This document shows positions 8,620 to 17,658 of a stretch of DNA of 64,000 bases, piece by piece; the first letter of the stretch is position 1, and each line of letters begins with the position of its first letter. The notes beneath the pieces are model-generated. The model ran no database searches. It was given only the letters and a program-made list of their open reading frames with translations, and was not told the origin of the DNA. Source of the stretch: Paracidovorax wautersii (GTDB taxonomy: Bacteria > Pseudomonadota > Gammaproteobacteria > Burkholderiales > Burkholderiaceae_C); NCBI RefSeq assembly GCF_900113035.1, contig NZ_FONX01000008.1, positions 124,001 through 188,000 on the forward strand, read 5' to 3'. The translations under genes and the position numbers were made by a program.

Positions 8620-9096
8620 ATGTTTTCGCTCAGCGTGCCCTGGTGGGAGTTCATCGTCCGGGGCGTGGTGGTGTATGCCTTCCTGCTCGTCTTCCTGCGC
8701 CTGACCGGGCGGCGGCAGACGGGCCAGTTCGCGCCGTTCGACCTGGTGCTGCTGCTGGTGCTCTCGAACGCGGTGCAGAACTCGATGAACGCGGGCGACA
8801 ACTCGCTGATCGGCGGCCTGATCTCGGCCGCGACGCTGCTGATGTGCCATGTGCTGCTCGCGCACCTGACCTACCGCTTTCCGCGCCTGGCCGACCTGGT
8901 GGACGGCCGGCCCAAGGAGCTGGTCTATCAGGGCCGCGTGAACGAGGCGCTGATGCGCCAGCAGCTGCTGTCGGCCGACGACCTGGCCGCCGCCCTGCGC
9001 GCGGGCGGCTGCCGCCACCTGCACGAGGTGGAGAGCGCCACGCTGGAGGTCAACGGGCAGATCACGGTGGTGCTGCGCAAGCGCGATTCGGAGTGA
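8620..9096 (+). CDS. DUF421 (YetF-type) membrane protein
   Basis: A 158-residue inner-membrane protein. Three hydrophobic segments occupy about residues 10-80 (VRGVVVYAFLLVFLRLTG, then FDLVLLLVLSNAVQNSM, then LISAATLLMCHVLLAHL), followed by a soluble C-terminal domain with DGRPKELVYQGRVNEALM, the hallmark of DUF421. The R-L-T-G-R-R-Q segment after the first helix is also typical. Function is unknown in this family. The ATG at 8620 follows a usable GAGGAG site at 8604-8609. The 3' end faces the acyl-CoA dehydrogenase gene. Confidence 0.88.
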   Translation: MFSLSVPWWEFIVRGVVVYAFLLVFLRLTGRRQTGQFAPFDLVLLLVLSNAVQNSMNAGDNSLIGGLISAATLLMCHVLLAHLTYRFPRLADLVDGRPKELVYQGRVNEALMRQQLLSADDLAAALRAGGCRHLHEVESATLEVNGQITVVLRKRDSE

Positions 9097-9130
9097 GCGG
9101 CGCAGCGTGGCTGCGCCAGGGGATCATGTG

Positions 9131-9188
9131 CGCAAAAGCCCCGTAGCACGCTACCCGCCTTCGCATCAAGCTACTGAATAGATAGCAA
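9131..9188. repeat. Copy of a short dyad repeat (GCTAT/ATAGC type)
   Basis: The gap between convergent genes holds GTAGCACGCTAC, then CATCAAGCTACTGAATAGATAGC. On the minus strand this reads GCTATC, an A/T-rich centre, then TAGCTTG, the same order as the copy at 11111-11174. It sits just downstream of the acyl-CoA dehydrogenase stop codon and could act in transcription termination. Confidence 0.5.
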
Positions 9189-9194
9189 ACCCCG

Positions 9195-10325
9195 TCAGGC
9201 CAGCGCGCGCTGGATGAGGATCTTCTGCACGTCGCTCGTGCCTTCGTAGATCTGGCAGACGCGCACGTCGCGGTAGATGCGCTCGACCGGGAAGTCGTTC
9301 ACCACGCCGTAGCCGCCCAGGGTCTGGATGGCGGCGCTGCACACGCGCTCGGCCATCTCGCTGGCGAAGAGCTTGGCCATGGCCGCCTCCTTCAGGCACG
9401 GCCGGCCGGCATCGCGCAGCGCGGCGGCGTGCCAGATGAGCTGGCGCGCGGCCTCGATCTGCGTGGCGCAGTCGGCCAGGCGAAAGCCCACGGCCTGGTG
9501 GTTGAAGATGGCGGTGCCGAAGCTCTCGCGCTCCTTGGCGTACTGCAGCGCCACGTCGAAGGCGCTGCGGGCCATGCCCACGCTCTGCGCGGCGATGCCG
9601 ATGCGCCCGCCCTCCAGCGCGCCCAGGGCGATCTTGTAGCCCTCGCCTTCGGCGCCGATCAGGTTCGCGGCCGGGATGCGGCAGTCGTCGAACTGGATCT
9701 GCGCCGTGTCGCTGCTGTGCTGGCCCAGCTTGTCCTCCAGCCGCGCCACGCCGTAGCCGGGCGCGCTGGTGGGCACGATGAAGGCGCTCATGCCCTTCTT
9801 GCCGGCCGCCTTGTCGGTCACGGCGATGACGATGGCCACCTGCCCGTTCTTGCCGCTGGTGATGAACTGCTTGACGCCGTTGATGACGTATTCACCGCCC
9901 TGCTTCACCGCCGTGGTCCTCAGCGCCGAGGCGTCGGAGCCCACGTGCGGCTCGGTCAGGCAGAAGGCGCCCAGCATCTCGCCGCGCGCCAGCGGCGTGA
10001 GCCAGTCGCGCTTTTGCTCGGGCGTGCCGTAGCGCATCAGGATGGCGTTGACGGGGCAGTTGGTCACGCTGATGGCGGTGCTGGTGCCGCCGTCGCCGGC
10101 CGCGATCTCTTCGAGCACCACGGCGAGCGAGACGTAGTCCAGCGCGGCGCCGCCGTATTCCTCGGGCACGCAGATGCCGTAGGCGCCGAGCGCGGCCAGG
10201 CCCTGGTGAGCCTCCTTGGGGAAATGGTGCTCGCGGTCCCAGCGCGCGGCATGGGGCCAGAGCTGGTCCTGGGCGAAGTCGCGCACGGCGTCGCGGATCA
10301 TTTCCTGGTCGGGGGTCAACAGCAT
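9195..10325 (-). CDS. Acyl-CoA dehydrogenase
   Basis: A 376-residue flavoenzyme that introduces the alpha-beta double bond in acyl-CoA and passes electrons to ETF. The N-terminal helical domain, the middle beta domain (FCLTEPHVGSDASALRTTA, then FITSGKNGQ) and the C-terminal helical domain ending in YRDVRVCQIYEGTSDVQKIL are all present. The catalytic base is the Glu in IYEGTSDVQ (about residue 361), the position used by short/medium-chain enzymes rather than the internal Glu of isovaleryl-CoA dehydrogenase. Chain-length preference is not determined; short or branched-chain substrates are plausible given the leucine genes upstream on the same strand. Confidence 0.92.
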   Translation of the reverse strand: MLLTPDQEMIRDAVRDFAQDQLWPHAARWDREHHFPKEAHQGLAALGAYGICVPEEYGGAALDYVSLAVVLEEIAAGDGGTSTAISVTNCPVNAILMRYGTPEQKRDWLTPLARGEMLGAFCLTEPHVGSDASALRTTAVKQGGEYVINGVKQFITSGKNGQVAIVIAVTDKAAGKKGMSAFIVPTSAPGYGVARLEDKLGQHSSDTAQIQFDDCRIPAANLIGAEGEGYKIALGALEGGRIGIAAQSVGMARSAFDVALQYAKERESFGTAIFNHQAVGFRLADCATQIEAARQLIWHAAALRDAGRPCLKEAAMAKLFASEMAERVCSAAIQTLGGYGVVNDFPVERIYRDVRVCQIYEGTSDVQKILIQRALA

Positions 10326-10400
10326 GGTGAAGGTCTCCTGGTTCGGTCGTCTTGTCTTGTCGTGTCTTGGCCTGGATTCGGGTCTTGCCGCCGCAGCCGC

Positions 10401-11066
10401 CTACCAGCGCTCGGCCCGGCGGCCGTCGTGGTGCAGCAGGCGGCCCCGGTCGGCGGGGGTGATGCCGGCGATGGTGGCGATCAGCCCGGCCACGCTGCGC
10501 TCCACCGTCAGCGGGGCGCCGGCGCCGCCCATGTCGGTCTGCGTCCAGCCCGGGTCGAGCGTGACCAGCGTGGCGCGCGGCCAGGCGGGCTGGGCCGCCG
10601 CCACGGCCATGTTGAGCGCGGCCTTGCTCACGCGGTAGAGCCAGGCGCTGCTGCCGGCTTCGCTGATGAGCGACATCTCGCTGGAGAGAAAGCCGAACAC
10701 GCCGCCCGCCTCTTCCACCAGCGGCGCCACCTGGGGCAGCGCCTGCATGGCGCCCAGCACGTTGGTGTGCATGACGCGGTCGAAGGCCTCGCGCGTGGGC
10801 GGGGTGGCGGCGCCGTGGTCGTCCCACAGGCCGGCCACGTAGAGCGCCACGTCGATCTTCTCGCCGTCGAGCTGCCAGGCCAGGCCGCTCACGCTGGCCG
10901 GGTCGCTCACGTCCACGACGAGCGCCTGCGCGCCCAGGGCCTGCACGCGCTCGCGGCCGGCGGCGTCGCGCACGGTGGCCACCACGCGCTGGCCGGTTTC
11001 GCGGTACTGGCGCACCAGCTCCAGCCCGATGCCGCGCGAGGCACCGATCACGAGGACGAGGGACAT
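10401..11066 (-). CDS. Short-chain dehydrogenase/reductase
   Basis: A 221-residue NAD(P)-dependent oxidoreductase. The cofactor loop is VLVIGASRGIGLELV at the N terminus, the conserved Asp is in VVDVSD, and the catalytic Tyr/Lys pair is YRVSKAALN. It is on the short side for the classical SDR family, and resembles the CsgA/YdfG-like group with the short C terminus RGRLLHHDGR. The substrate is unknown. It sits between the acyl-CoA dehydrogenase and a flavoprotein on the same strand, with gaps of 75 and 108 bases, so co-transcription is possible but not evident. Confidence 0.88.
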   Translation of the reverse strand: MSLVLVIGASRGIGLELVRQYRETGQRVVATVRDAAGRERVQALGAQALVVDVSDPASVSGLAWQLDGEKIDVALYVAGLWDDHGAATPPTREAFDRVMHTNVLGAMQALPQVAPLVEEAGGVFGFLSSEMSLISEAGSSAWLYRVSKAALNMAVAAAQPAWPRATLVTLDPGWTQTDMGGAGAPLTVERSVAGLIATIAGITPADRGRLLHHDGRRAERW

Positions 11067-11110
11067 GTCGATTTCCTTCCTGCCGCGTTGCCGCGGGTTG
11101 TGGGGCTCAT

Positions 11111-11174
11111 TCAGAGCCTTTTCGGCCTGCAGCGCTCTCGAATCAAGCGCATGCAGCTATTGAATTCATAGCAA
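11111..11174. repeat. Copy of a short dyad repeat (GCTAT/ATAGC type)
   Basis: Read on the minus strand, this stretch has GCTATGAATTCAATAGC, then CATGCGCTTGATTCGAGAGCGCTG, then GGCCGAAAAGGCTCTGAA. The order is an A/T-centred dyad followed by a GCGCTT/AGCGC dyad and a GGC-rich tail. It starts one base after the flavoprotein stop codon. From memory this layout recurs around gene ends in Comamonadaceae genomes. Confidence 0.6.
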
Positions 11175-11801
11175 TCAGATCTCGCCCTGCTCCTGCGCGA
11201 TCTGCCGCGCATAGCGCTCAACCATCGCTTCCTGGGCCTCGGGCGGGGCGGTATTGCCGGACTGCGCGTGGATCATCTGGTTGAGCGTGGGCAGCACGCT
11301 GCGCTCGACCTGCGATTCGGCGCGCCACAGGCGCGAGCGCATCAGCGCCTTGGGGCAGTGCAGATAGGCCTCGCGCACCTGCACCTGCACGACCAGCCGG
11401 GGCGGCTGGCGCTCGGCGCCGAAGCGGGCGATGAATGCGGGCTCGTCGCGCAGGCAGGCCGTGCCGTTCACGCGCAGGGTCTCGTCCACGCCGGGGATGA
11501 AGAACAGCAGGCCGATGCGCGGGTCGTGCAGCAGGTTGGCGAGCGAATCGAGCCGGTTGTTGCCGCCCGCATCGGGCAGCAGCAGGTCGCCGTCCTCGCC
11601 CACCTGCACGAAGCCCGGCGGGCCGCCCCGGGGCGAAGCGTCCAGCAGGCTGCCCGCGCCGCCGCCGGTGGCGAGAACGCACAGAGGCGCAAGCGCGATG
11701 AAGCGGCGGCAGTGCGCGTCCAGCCGGTCCAGCTGCTTGCGCAGGGCCCGCTCGGCCGGCGCGGCATAGAGCGCGCGCAGCTGGGCTTCGGTGGTGATCA
11801 T
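11175..11801 (-). CDS. Pyridoxamine 5'-phosphate oxidase-family flavoprotein
   Basis: A 208-residue protein with the split-barrel FMN fold. Features are the early strand FIALAPLCVLATGGG, the motif DASPRGGPPGFV, then LLLPDAGGNNRLDSLANLLH and GLLFFIPGVDETLRVNGTA. This matches the MSMEG_1061-like branch of small PPOX flavoproteins rather than PdxH. It probably binds FMN or F420-like cofactors and reduces an unknown substrate. The ATG at 11801 gives MITTEAQLRALY, a usual family start. It lies 32 bases downstream of the thiolase stop and may be co-transcribed with it. Confidence 0.85.
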   Translation of the reverse strand: MITTEAQLRALYAAPAERALRKQLDRLDAHCRRFIALAPLCVLATGGGAGSLLDASPRGGPPGFVQVGEDGDLLLPDAGGNNRLDSLANLLHDPRIGLLFFIPGVDETLRVNGTACLRDEPAFIARFGAERQPPRLVVQVQVREAYLHCPKALMRSRLWRAESQVERSVLPTLNQMIHAQSGNTAPPEAQEAMVERYARQIAQEQGEI

Positions 11802-11833
11802 GGCGGCCGCCTTGTTTCTCGTGCGCCGGCCCG

Positions 11834-13051
11834 TCAGACCAGCTCGATGGCCATGGCCGTGCCCTCGCCGCCGCCGATGCACAGCGTGGCCAGGCCGCGC
11901 TGCAGGCCGCGGGCCTTGAGCGCATGGATCAGCGTGACCAGGATGCGCGCGCCGCTCGCGCCGATGGGGTGGCCCAGGGCGCAGGCGCCGCCGTTCACGT
12001 TGACGATCTCGTGCGGGATGTTCAGCTCCTTCATGAGCGCCATGGGCACGACGGCGAAGGCCTCGTTCACCTCCCAGAGCTGCACGTCGGCCACGCTCCA
12101 GCCGGCCTTGTCCAGCGCCTTCTGCGTGGCGCCCACGGGCGCGGTGGAGAACCATTCGGGCGCCTGCGCATGCGTGGCGTGCGACACCACCCGCGCCAGC
12201 GGCTGGCAACCCAGGCGCGCGGCGGTGGAGGCGCGCATCATCACCAGCGCGGCGGCGCCGTCGTTGATGCTGGAGCTGGAGGCGGCGGTGATGGTGCCGT
12301 CCTTCTTGAAGGCGGGCTTGAGCTGGGGGATCTTGTCCAGGCGGGCCTTGGCCGGGCCTTCGTCGGTGGAGACGACCGTCTCGCCCGCGCGCGTCTTGAC
12401 GGTGACGGGCGCGATCTCGGCCGCGAAGGCGCCCGAGGCGGTGGCCGCCTGCGCGCGCTGCACGCTGGCGATGGCGAAGGCGTCCTGCGCCTCGCGGCTG
12501 AACTGGTACTTGGCCGCGCAGTCCTCGCCGAAGGTGCCCATGCTGCGGCCGGCTTCGTAGGCGTCCTCCAGGCCGTCGAGCATCATGTGGTCGAAGATGC
12601 GGTCGTGGCCCATGCGGTAGCCGCCGCGGCCCTTCTGCAGCAGGTAGGGCGCGTTGGTCATGCTCTCCATGCCGCCGGCCACGATGACCTCGTGCGTGCC
12701 GGCCAACAGCAGGTCGTTCGCCAGCATGGCGGCCTTCATGCCGGAGCCGCACATCTTGCTGAGCGTGACGGCGCCGGCGCTCTGCGGCAGCCCGCCCTTG
12801 AAGCCGGCCTGCCGCGCCGGGGCCTGGCCCTGGCCGGCCATCAGGCAGTTGCCGAACAGCACCTCGCCCACGGCCTCGGGCGCCACGCCGGCACGTTCCA
12901 CCGCGGCGCGGATGGCGGCGCCGCCCAGGTCGTGCGCGGCCAGGCCGGCGAAGTCGCCCTGGAAGGCGCCCATGGGCGTGCGCGCGGCGCCGACGATGAC
13001 GATGGCGTCGTCGGCCAGGGAGGAAGCGGTGTTGGAGGGGGTGGAAGTCAT
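11834..13051 (-). CDS. Acetyl-CoA acetyltransferase (thiolase)
   Basis: A 405-residue thiolase, catalysing condensation or cleavage of acetyl-CoA units; here a role at the end of leucine/ketone-body or fatty-acid breakdown is likely. The nucleophilic Cys is in [11 protein letters not shown], the activating His in [15 protein letters not shown] and the second Cys in [14 protein letters not shown]. The N terminus [15 protein letters not shown] is a short extension before the canonical [15 protein letters not shown]. Its ATG overlaps the aceK stop codon by four bases (ATGA), so translation is probably coupled to aceK. Confidence 0.93.
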   Translation of the reverse strand: MTSTPSNTASSLADDAIVIVGAARTPMGAFQGDFAGLAAHDLGGAAIRAAVERAGVAPEAVGEVLFGNCLMAGQGQAPARQAGFKGGLPQSAGAVTLSKMCGSGMKAAMLANDLLLAGTHEVIVAGGMESMTNAPYLLQKGRGGYRMGHDRIFDHMMLDGLEDAYEAGRSMGTFGEDCAAKYQFSREAQDAFAIASVQRAQAATASGAFAAEIAPVTVKTRAGETVVSTDEGPAKARLDKIPQLKPAFKKDGTITAASSSSINDGAAALVMMRASTAARLGCQPLARVVSHATHAQAPEWFSTAPVGATQKALDKAGWSVADVQLWEVNEAFAVVPMALMKELNIPHEIVNVNGGACALGHPIGASGARILVTLIHALKARGLQRGLATLCIGGGEGTAMAIELV

Positions 13052-14886
13052 GCGGTGTCTCCTGCAGTCAAGGTGGATGGAATCAGGCGGGCACCGCTCT
13101 GGAAGCGGCGCTCCGCGTCGTAGGGGAAAACGTCGGACACCTGCCCGGCGCGGATGCGCGCCTGGTGGGCCTGCCAGAAGGCGGGGTCGAGCAGGTCGGC
13201 GTGGTGGCGCATGAAGGCCTCGCGCACGGCGGGGTTGCCGAGCAGGAAGGGCGCGAAGGTTTCGGGAAAGACGTCGCGCGGGCCCACGGGCCACCAGATC
13301 TCGCCGCTCATCTCGTCCTCTTCGTTGCGCGGCGCGGGCACGCGGCGGAAATGGCAGTCGGTGAGGTATTCGATCTCGTCGTAGTCGTAGAACACCACCT
13401 TGCCGTGGCGGGTGATGCCGAAGTTCTTCCACAGCATGTCGCCGGGGAAGATGTTGGCGGCCACCAGGTCCTTGATGGCGTTGCCGTATTCGACGACGCA
13501 GCGCTCGATCTGCTGCGCCGCGTCGGCCTGGCCGGGGCCGGCGTCGAAGGCTTCCTGCAGGTAGATGTTGAGCGGGATCATGCGCCGCTCGATGTAGAGG
13601 TGCTTGATGATGACCTCGGTGCGGCCGTCGCCGTCGCGGTCGCCGATCTCCAGCTGGCTGGGCGCGAAGCGCTCGATCTCGGCGATCAGCTCGTCGCTGA
13701 AGCGCTCGCGCGGGAAGGCCACCTCGCTGTATTCCAGCGTGTCGGCCATGCGGCCCACGCGGTCGTGCTGCTTGACCAGCAGGTACTTGCCCTGCACCTG
13801 CTCGCGCGTGGTTTCCTTGGGATGCGGGTAGAAGTCCTTGATGAGCTTGAAGACGTAGGGAAAGCTCGGCAGGTCGAACACCAGCATCACCATGCCCTTG
13901 ATGCCCGGCGCGATGCGGAACTGGTCGCTGGAATATTTCAGGTGGTGCAGGAAGTCGCGGTAGAAGAGCGTCTTGCCCTGCTTGGCCAGGCCCAGCGCGT
14001 TGTAGAGCTCGGCGCGGGGCTTGCGGGGCATGAGGCTGCGCAAAAAGCGCACGTAGGCGCTGGGGATCTCCATGTCCACGAGGAAGTAGGCGCGCGCGAA
14101 GCTGAAGAGCGCGAGCAGGTCGTCCTCGCCGAAGAGCGCGGCGTCGATCACCAGCCCGCCGCCCGAGGGGGCGTGCAGCAGGGGCAGCGCGAGCGGGATC
14201 TCGGTGAAGCCGTTGATGAGCTTGCCGACCAGATAGGCGCCCTTGTTGCGGAAGAACAGGCTGGAGAGCACCTGGATCTGGAAGTTGGCGCGCAGCTTCA
14301 TGGGCGCGATGTGCGGCTGCATGGCGGCCACCACGCGGGCCACGTCGCGCGGCAGGTCCTCGAAGCCGCAGGCGAGCCGGAAGTCTTGCACGATGCGCAG
14401 CAGCGTGGCCTGCAGGCCCTCGCCCGCCGGGTAGTAGGCGCGGTAGGTGGGGCGCGCGCCCGGGCCGTCGTTCTCGATGTATTCGGTGCTGGCGGCCGGC
14501 CGCACGAAGATGAAGTCGTTCTGGAAGTGCGTGCGGTGCAGGATCTTGGTGGTGACCGAGTTGAAGAAGGTCTCGGCCAGCTCGGGCTGGAAGTGGCCCA
14601 CCAGCAGGCCGATGTAGTGCAGCTTGGCCTGCTGCCAGACCTCCATGGGCTGGCGGCCGGCGTCGAACTCCTCGTCGAGCCGGCGCAGGCATTCCTTCAC
14701 GCGCAGGTCGTAGAACTCGATGCGCTCGCGCTGGGCGCGCTGCTGGCCGTGCCAGTCCTGCGCCTCGAAGCGCGCCTGCGCACCGGCCGATGCGTCGCGG
14801 AACAGGCGGTAATGGCGGTCGAAGCCGTCCATCATCGCCTGGGCGATCCCCCAGGCTTGCGGCGAATCGAGGCGCTGGGGAAACAT
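13048..14886 (-). CDS. aceK: Isocitrate dehydrogenase kinase/phosphatase
   Basis: A 612-residue bifunctional enzyme that phosphorylates and dephosphorylates isocitrate dehydrogenase, diverting isocitrate to the glyoxylate shunt during growth on acetate, fatty acids or leucine. Length matches the family. Recognisable stretches are [20 protein letters not shown], the nucleotide-binding region [34 protein letters not shown] and the kinase-fold loops [20 protein letters not shown] followed by [13 protein letters not shown]. It lies 30 bases after the carbonic anhydrase gene and overlaps the thiolase by four bases. No isocitrate lyase or malate synthase gene is in the window, so aceK is separated from the usual aceBA partners here. 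Confidence 0.96.
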   Translation of the reverse strand: MFPQRLDSPQAWGIAQAMMDGFDRHYRLFRDASAGAQARFEAQDWHGQQRAQRERIEFYDLRVKECLRRLDEEFDAGRQPMEVWQQAKLHYIGLLVGHFQPELAETFFNSVTTKILHRTHFQNDFIFVRPAASTEYIENDGPGARPTYRAYYPAGEGLQATLLRIVQDFRLACGFEDLPRDVARVVAAMQPHIAPMKLRANFQIQVLSSLFFRNKGAYLVGKLINGFTEIPLALPLLHAPSGGGLVIDAALFGEDDLLALFSFARAYFLVDMEIPSAYVRFLRSLMPRKPRAELYNALGLAKQGKTLFYRDFLHHLKYSSDQFRIAPGIKGMVMLVFDLPSFPYVFKLIKDFYPHPKETTREQVQGKYLLVKQHDRVGRMADTLEYSEVAFPRERFSDELIAEIERFAPSQLEIGDRDGDGRTEVIIKHLYIERRMIPLNIYLQEAFDAGPGQADAAQQIERCVVEYGNAIKDLVAANIFPGDMLWKNFGITRHGKVVFYDYDEIEYLTDCHFRRVPAPRNEEDEMSGEIWWPVGPRDVFPETFAPFLLGNPAVREAFMRHHADLLDPAFWQAHQARIRAGQVSDVFPYDAERRFQSGARLIPSTLTAGDTA

Positions 14887-14916
14887 GGTGGCCGGTGCGG
14901 TGCGGCGGGTGCCGGC

Positions 14917-15579
14917 TTAGTGCCCGCGGGGCGCCTTGGCCACGCCTTCGACGGCGGCCTGGTACTGCGCTTCGAGCTCGTCACGGCCGGCGACGGTCAT
15001 GTGCAGGTTGTTGATGAGCCCGTCCTTGAGGCCGTAGCACCAGCCGTGCAGGGTCACCTGCTGGCCACGCTCCCAGGCGTCGGCCATCACCGTGGTCTGC
15101 GCCACGTTGACCACCTGCTCGATCACGTTCAGCTCGCACAGCGCGTCGTGCTGGTAGGCCGGATCGATCGCATCCAGCAGCTTGCGGTGGCGGTCGCGCA
15201 CGTCGGAGACGTGGCGGATCCAGTTGTCGGCCAGGCCCACGCGCATGCCGGTCAGGCCGGCCATCACGCCGCCGCAGCCGTAGTGGCCCACGACCATCAG
15301 GTGCTCGACGTGCAGCTGGTCCACCGCGTACTGGATGGTGGACAGGCAGTTCAGGTCGGTAGGCACCACCACGTTGGCGATGTTGCGGTGCACGAAGACC
15401 TCGCCCGGCTGCAGGCCGGTGATCTGGTTGGCCGGCACGCGGCTGTCGGAGCAGCCGATCCACATGTACTTGGGCTCCTGCTGCGCCAGCAGGTTGGTGA
15501 AGAAGCCGGGGCGCTCAGCCTCCATACCGGCCGCCCAGGCACGGTTGTGGACGAAAAGGGCATCGATGGAGGTGGGCAC
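14917..15579 (-). CDS. can: Beta-class carbonic anhydrase
   Basis: A 220-residue zinc enzyme interconverting CO2 and bicarbonate. The zinc and active-site residues are visible: Cys and Asp in IGCSDSRVPANQI, then His and Cys in VVGHYGCGGVMA. The start is a GTG at 15579 giving M-P-T-S-I-D-A-L-F-V-H-N-R-A-W, which matches the usual start of Can proteins; the first ATG is 27 codons further in and would cut off the N-terminal arm. It sits between isovaleryl-CoA dehydrogenase and aceK. Bicarbonate supply for the biotin carboxylase of leucine breakdown is a possible reason for the placement, but that is inference. Confidence 0.93.
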   Translation of the reverse strand: MPTSIDALFVHNRAWAAGMEAERPGFFTNLLAQQEPKYMWIGCSDSRVPANQITGLQPGEVFVHRNIANVVVPTDLNCLSTIQYAVDQLHVEHLMVVGHYGCGGVMAGLTGMRVGLADNWIRHVSDVRDRHRKLLDAIDPAYQHDALCELNVIEQVVNVAQTTVMADAWERGQQVTLHGWCYGLKDGLINNLHMTVAGRDELEAQYQAAVEGVAKAPRGH

Positions 15580-15629
15580 GCGCGGGTCGCTTTCTGCTAT
15601 CTGCAAAATCAAAAAAAGAAAAAGAAGGT

Positions 15630-16817
15630 TCAACAAGTCTCGGCGAACAGCTCGCGGCCGATCAGCATGCGGCGGATCTCGCTGGTGCCGGCGCCGATCT
15701 CGTAGAGTTTCGCATCCCGCCAGAGGCGGCCCAGCGGATAGTCGTTGATGTAGCCGTTGCCGCCGTGGATCTGCACGCCCTCGCCGGCCATCCAGGTAGC
15801 CTTCTCGGCGCACCAGAGGATGACCGAGGCGCAGTCCTTGCGCACCTGGCGCACGTGGCCCTCGCCCAGCAGGTCGAGGTTCTTGGCCACGGTGTAGGCG
15901 AAGGCGCGGCCGGCCTGCAGCACCGTGTACATGTCGGCCACCTTGCCCTGGATGAGCTGGAATTCGCCGATGCTCTGGCCGAACTGCTTGCGGTCGTGGA
16001 TGTAGGGCACCACGTTGTCCATCACCGCCTGCATGATGCCCAGCGGCCCGCCGGTGAGCACGGCGCGCTCGTAGTCCAGCCCGCTCATCAGCACCCGGGC
16101 GCCGCCGCCCACCTGGCCCAGCACGTTCCCGGCGGGCACCTCCACGTCCTGGAACACCAGCTCGCCCGTGTGGCTGCCGCGCATGCCCAGCTTGTCGAGC
16201 TTCTGCGCGACGGAAAAGCCCTTCATGCCCTTTTCGATCAGGAAGGCGGTGACGCCGCGCGCGCCCATCTCGGGCTCGGTCTTGGCATAGACCACCAGGG
16301 TGTCGGCGTCGGGGCCGTTGGTGATCCACATCTTGCTGCCGTTGAGCAGGTAGTAGCCGCCCTTGTCCTCGGCCTTGAGCTTCATGCTGATGACGTCGGA
16401 GCCGGCGCCGGGCTCGCTCATGGCGAGCGCGCCCACGTGTTCGCCGCTGATGAGCCCGGGCAGGTACTTGCGTTTCTGCTCCTCGCTGCCGTTGCGGTTG
16501 ATCTGGTTCACGCACAGGTTGCTGTGCGCGCCGTAGGAGAGGCCCACCGATGCGCTGGCGCGGGAGATTTCCTCCATGGCCACCATGTGCGCCAGGTACC
16601 CCATGGCGGCGCCGCCGTAGGCCTCGGGCACGGTGATGCCCAGCACGCCCAGATCGCCCATCTTGCGCCACAGGTCCATGGGGAACTGGTCGCTGCGGTC
16701 GATCTCGGCCGCGCGCGGGGCGATCTCGGCCTGGGCGAAATCGCGCACGGCGTCGCGCAGCGCGTCGATGTCTTCGCCGAGCTGGAAGTTCAGGCCGGGC
16801 ATGGGGGCGTTGCTCAT
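15630..16817 (-). CDS. liuA: Isovaleryl-CoA dehydrogenase
   Basis: A 395-residue acyl-CoA dehydrogenase of the leucine pathway, oxidising isovaleryl-CoA to 3-methylcrotonyl-CoA and reducing ETF. The diagnostic internal catalytic Glu is present at residue 250 ([14 protein letters not shown]); most other acyl-CoA dehydrogenases have it near the C terminus, where this protein has [12 protein letters not shown] instead. FAD-binding stretches are [17 protein letters not shown] and [12 protein letters not shown] LiuR-type operator lies about 90 bases upstream and the MerR regulator gene just beyond it. The other liu genes (carboxylase, hydratase, lyase) are not in the window. Confidence 0.95.
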   Translation of the reverse strand: MSNAPMPGLNFQLGEDIDALRDAVRDFAQAEIAPRAAEIDRSDQFPMDLWRKMGDLGVLGITVPEAYGGAAMGYLAHMVAMEEISRASASVGLSYGAHSNLCVNQINRNGSEEQKRKYLPGLISGEHVGALAMSEPGAGSDVISMKLKAEDKGGYYLLNGSKMWITNGPDADTLVVYAKTEPEMGARGVTAFLIEKGMKGFSVAQKLDKLGMRGSHTGELVFQDVEVPAGNVLGQVGGGARVLMSGLDYERAVLTGGPLGIMQAVMDNVVPYIHDRKQFGQSIGEFQLIQGKVADMYTVLQAGRAFAYTVAKNLDLLGEGHVRQVRKDCASVILWCAEKATWMAGEGVQIHGGNGYINDYPLGRLWRDAKLYEIGAGTSEIRRMLIGRELFAETC

Positions 16818-16907
16818 GGTGTGTCTCCTGGTTTCGGTGGTGGGCGCGGGCCGGCGCTGCGGTGCCAGCCCGTGGGCGCGGAGATGCGTTCCGAAGTTTC
16901 TTGTGTG

Positions 16908-16929
16908 TTACGTTAACGTAAACGTCAAT
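16908..16929. promoter_or_regulatory. LiuR-type operator upstream of liuA
   Basis: TTACGTTAACGTAA followed by ACGTCAAT, an A/T-leaning dyad in a very GC-rich surrounding. It matches the sequence at 17453-17474 in 20 of 22 positions and resembles the TTGACGTTAACGTAA-like sites described for LiuR of the MerR family. Its place about 90 bases before the liuA start suggests control of that promoter. Confidence 0.72.
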
Positions 16930-17041
16930 TCGAGATTATCAGCCATTTCCGGCTTGTGGAGCGGATCGGATGGCCCGGCGAAGCGGTTCCGGCGGGGCGC
17001 TGGGCTGCGGGCCTTGCGGGCTGGGCGGGCCGCCTCGAAGC

Positions 17042-17437
17042 TCAGTCCTGCTTCTCGCTCTTGCGCAGCAGCGCGCGGGCTTCCTTCTCGTGCTCGCGCA
17101 CCTCGTCCAGGTTGGCCTGCAGGTCGGCCATCTGCGCCTCCAGCTGCTTGCGGTGCTGGCCCAGCACGTCGAGGAAGCGGCGCAGCTGCACGCCCGTGTC
17201 GCGCGGGCTGTCGTAGAGGTCGATGATTTCCTTGGCCTCGGTCAGCGACAGGCCCAGGCGCTTGGCCCGCAGCGTCAGGCGCAGCCGGGTGCGGTCGCGC
17301 GGGCTGTAGATGCGGTTGCGCCCGCCCGGGCCCGTGCGCTCGGGCTGCAGCAGGCCCATGTCTTCATAGAAGCGCATGGCGCGGGTGGTCAGGTCGAACT
17401 CCTTGGCGAGGTCGCTGATGGTGTAGGTGATGGACAT
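17042..17437 (-). CDS. liuR: MerR-family regulator of leucine/isovalerate catabolism
   Basis: A 131-residue MerR protein. The N-terminal winged helix begins YTISDLAKEFDLTTRAMRFY, followed by the wing YEDMGLLQPERTGPGGRNRI, and the rest is a long dimerisation coiled coil (about residues 80-130, with E/K-rich heptads). No metal-binding cysteines are present, in line with a regulator sensing an acyl-CoA or similar metabolite rather than a metal. It sits directly upstream of liuA on the same strand, and copies of one operator precede both genes, so it probably controls itself and liuA. Confidence 0.88.
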   Translation of the reverse strand: MSITYTISDLAKEFDLTTRAMRFYEDMGLLQPERTGPGGRNRIYSPRDRTRLRLTLRAKRLGLSLTEAKEIIDLYDSPRDTGVQLRRFLDVLGQHRKQLEAQMADLQANLDEVREHEKEARALLRKSEKQD

Positions 17438-17452
17438 GGAGGGCGGGCCGAA

Positions 17453-17474
17453 TTACGTTGACGTCAACGTCAAT
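17453..17474. promoter_or_regulatory. LiuR-type operator upstream of liuR
   Basis: TTACGTTGACGTCAACGT followed by CAAT, beginning 16 bases upstream of the regulator's ATG. It is almost identical to the site before liuA and contains the perfect dyad ACGTTGACGTCAACGT. Position suggests autoregulation. Confidence 0.72.
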
Positions 17475-17658
17475 GCTAACGCAGCCGCCTCACTCCCGAT
17501 GAAAGCCGGCCGGCCCGGGGGAAAAGCCCCGCCCCGGCCCCGCATTGTCAAGATAACCCGCATGTCCGGCGGTATAAGAGGAACTTCTACACTACACAAG
17601 TAACAAAAACACACGATCCACCATTCCTGGTCAGGACGCGTGCACACGGAGGTGATTG

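Noticed and set aside
17540..17580. Sigma-70 or sigma-28 promoter for the chemoreceptor (TTGTCA ... TATAAG)
   Set aside because: The two boxes are 22 bases apart, too far for sigma-70, and the flagellar sigma-28 consensus is not visible.
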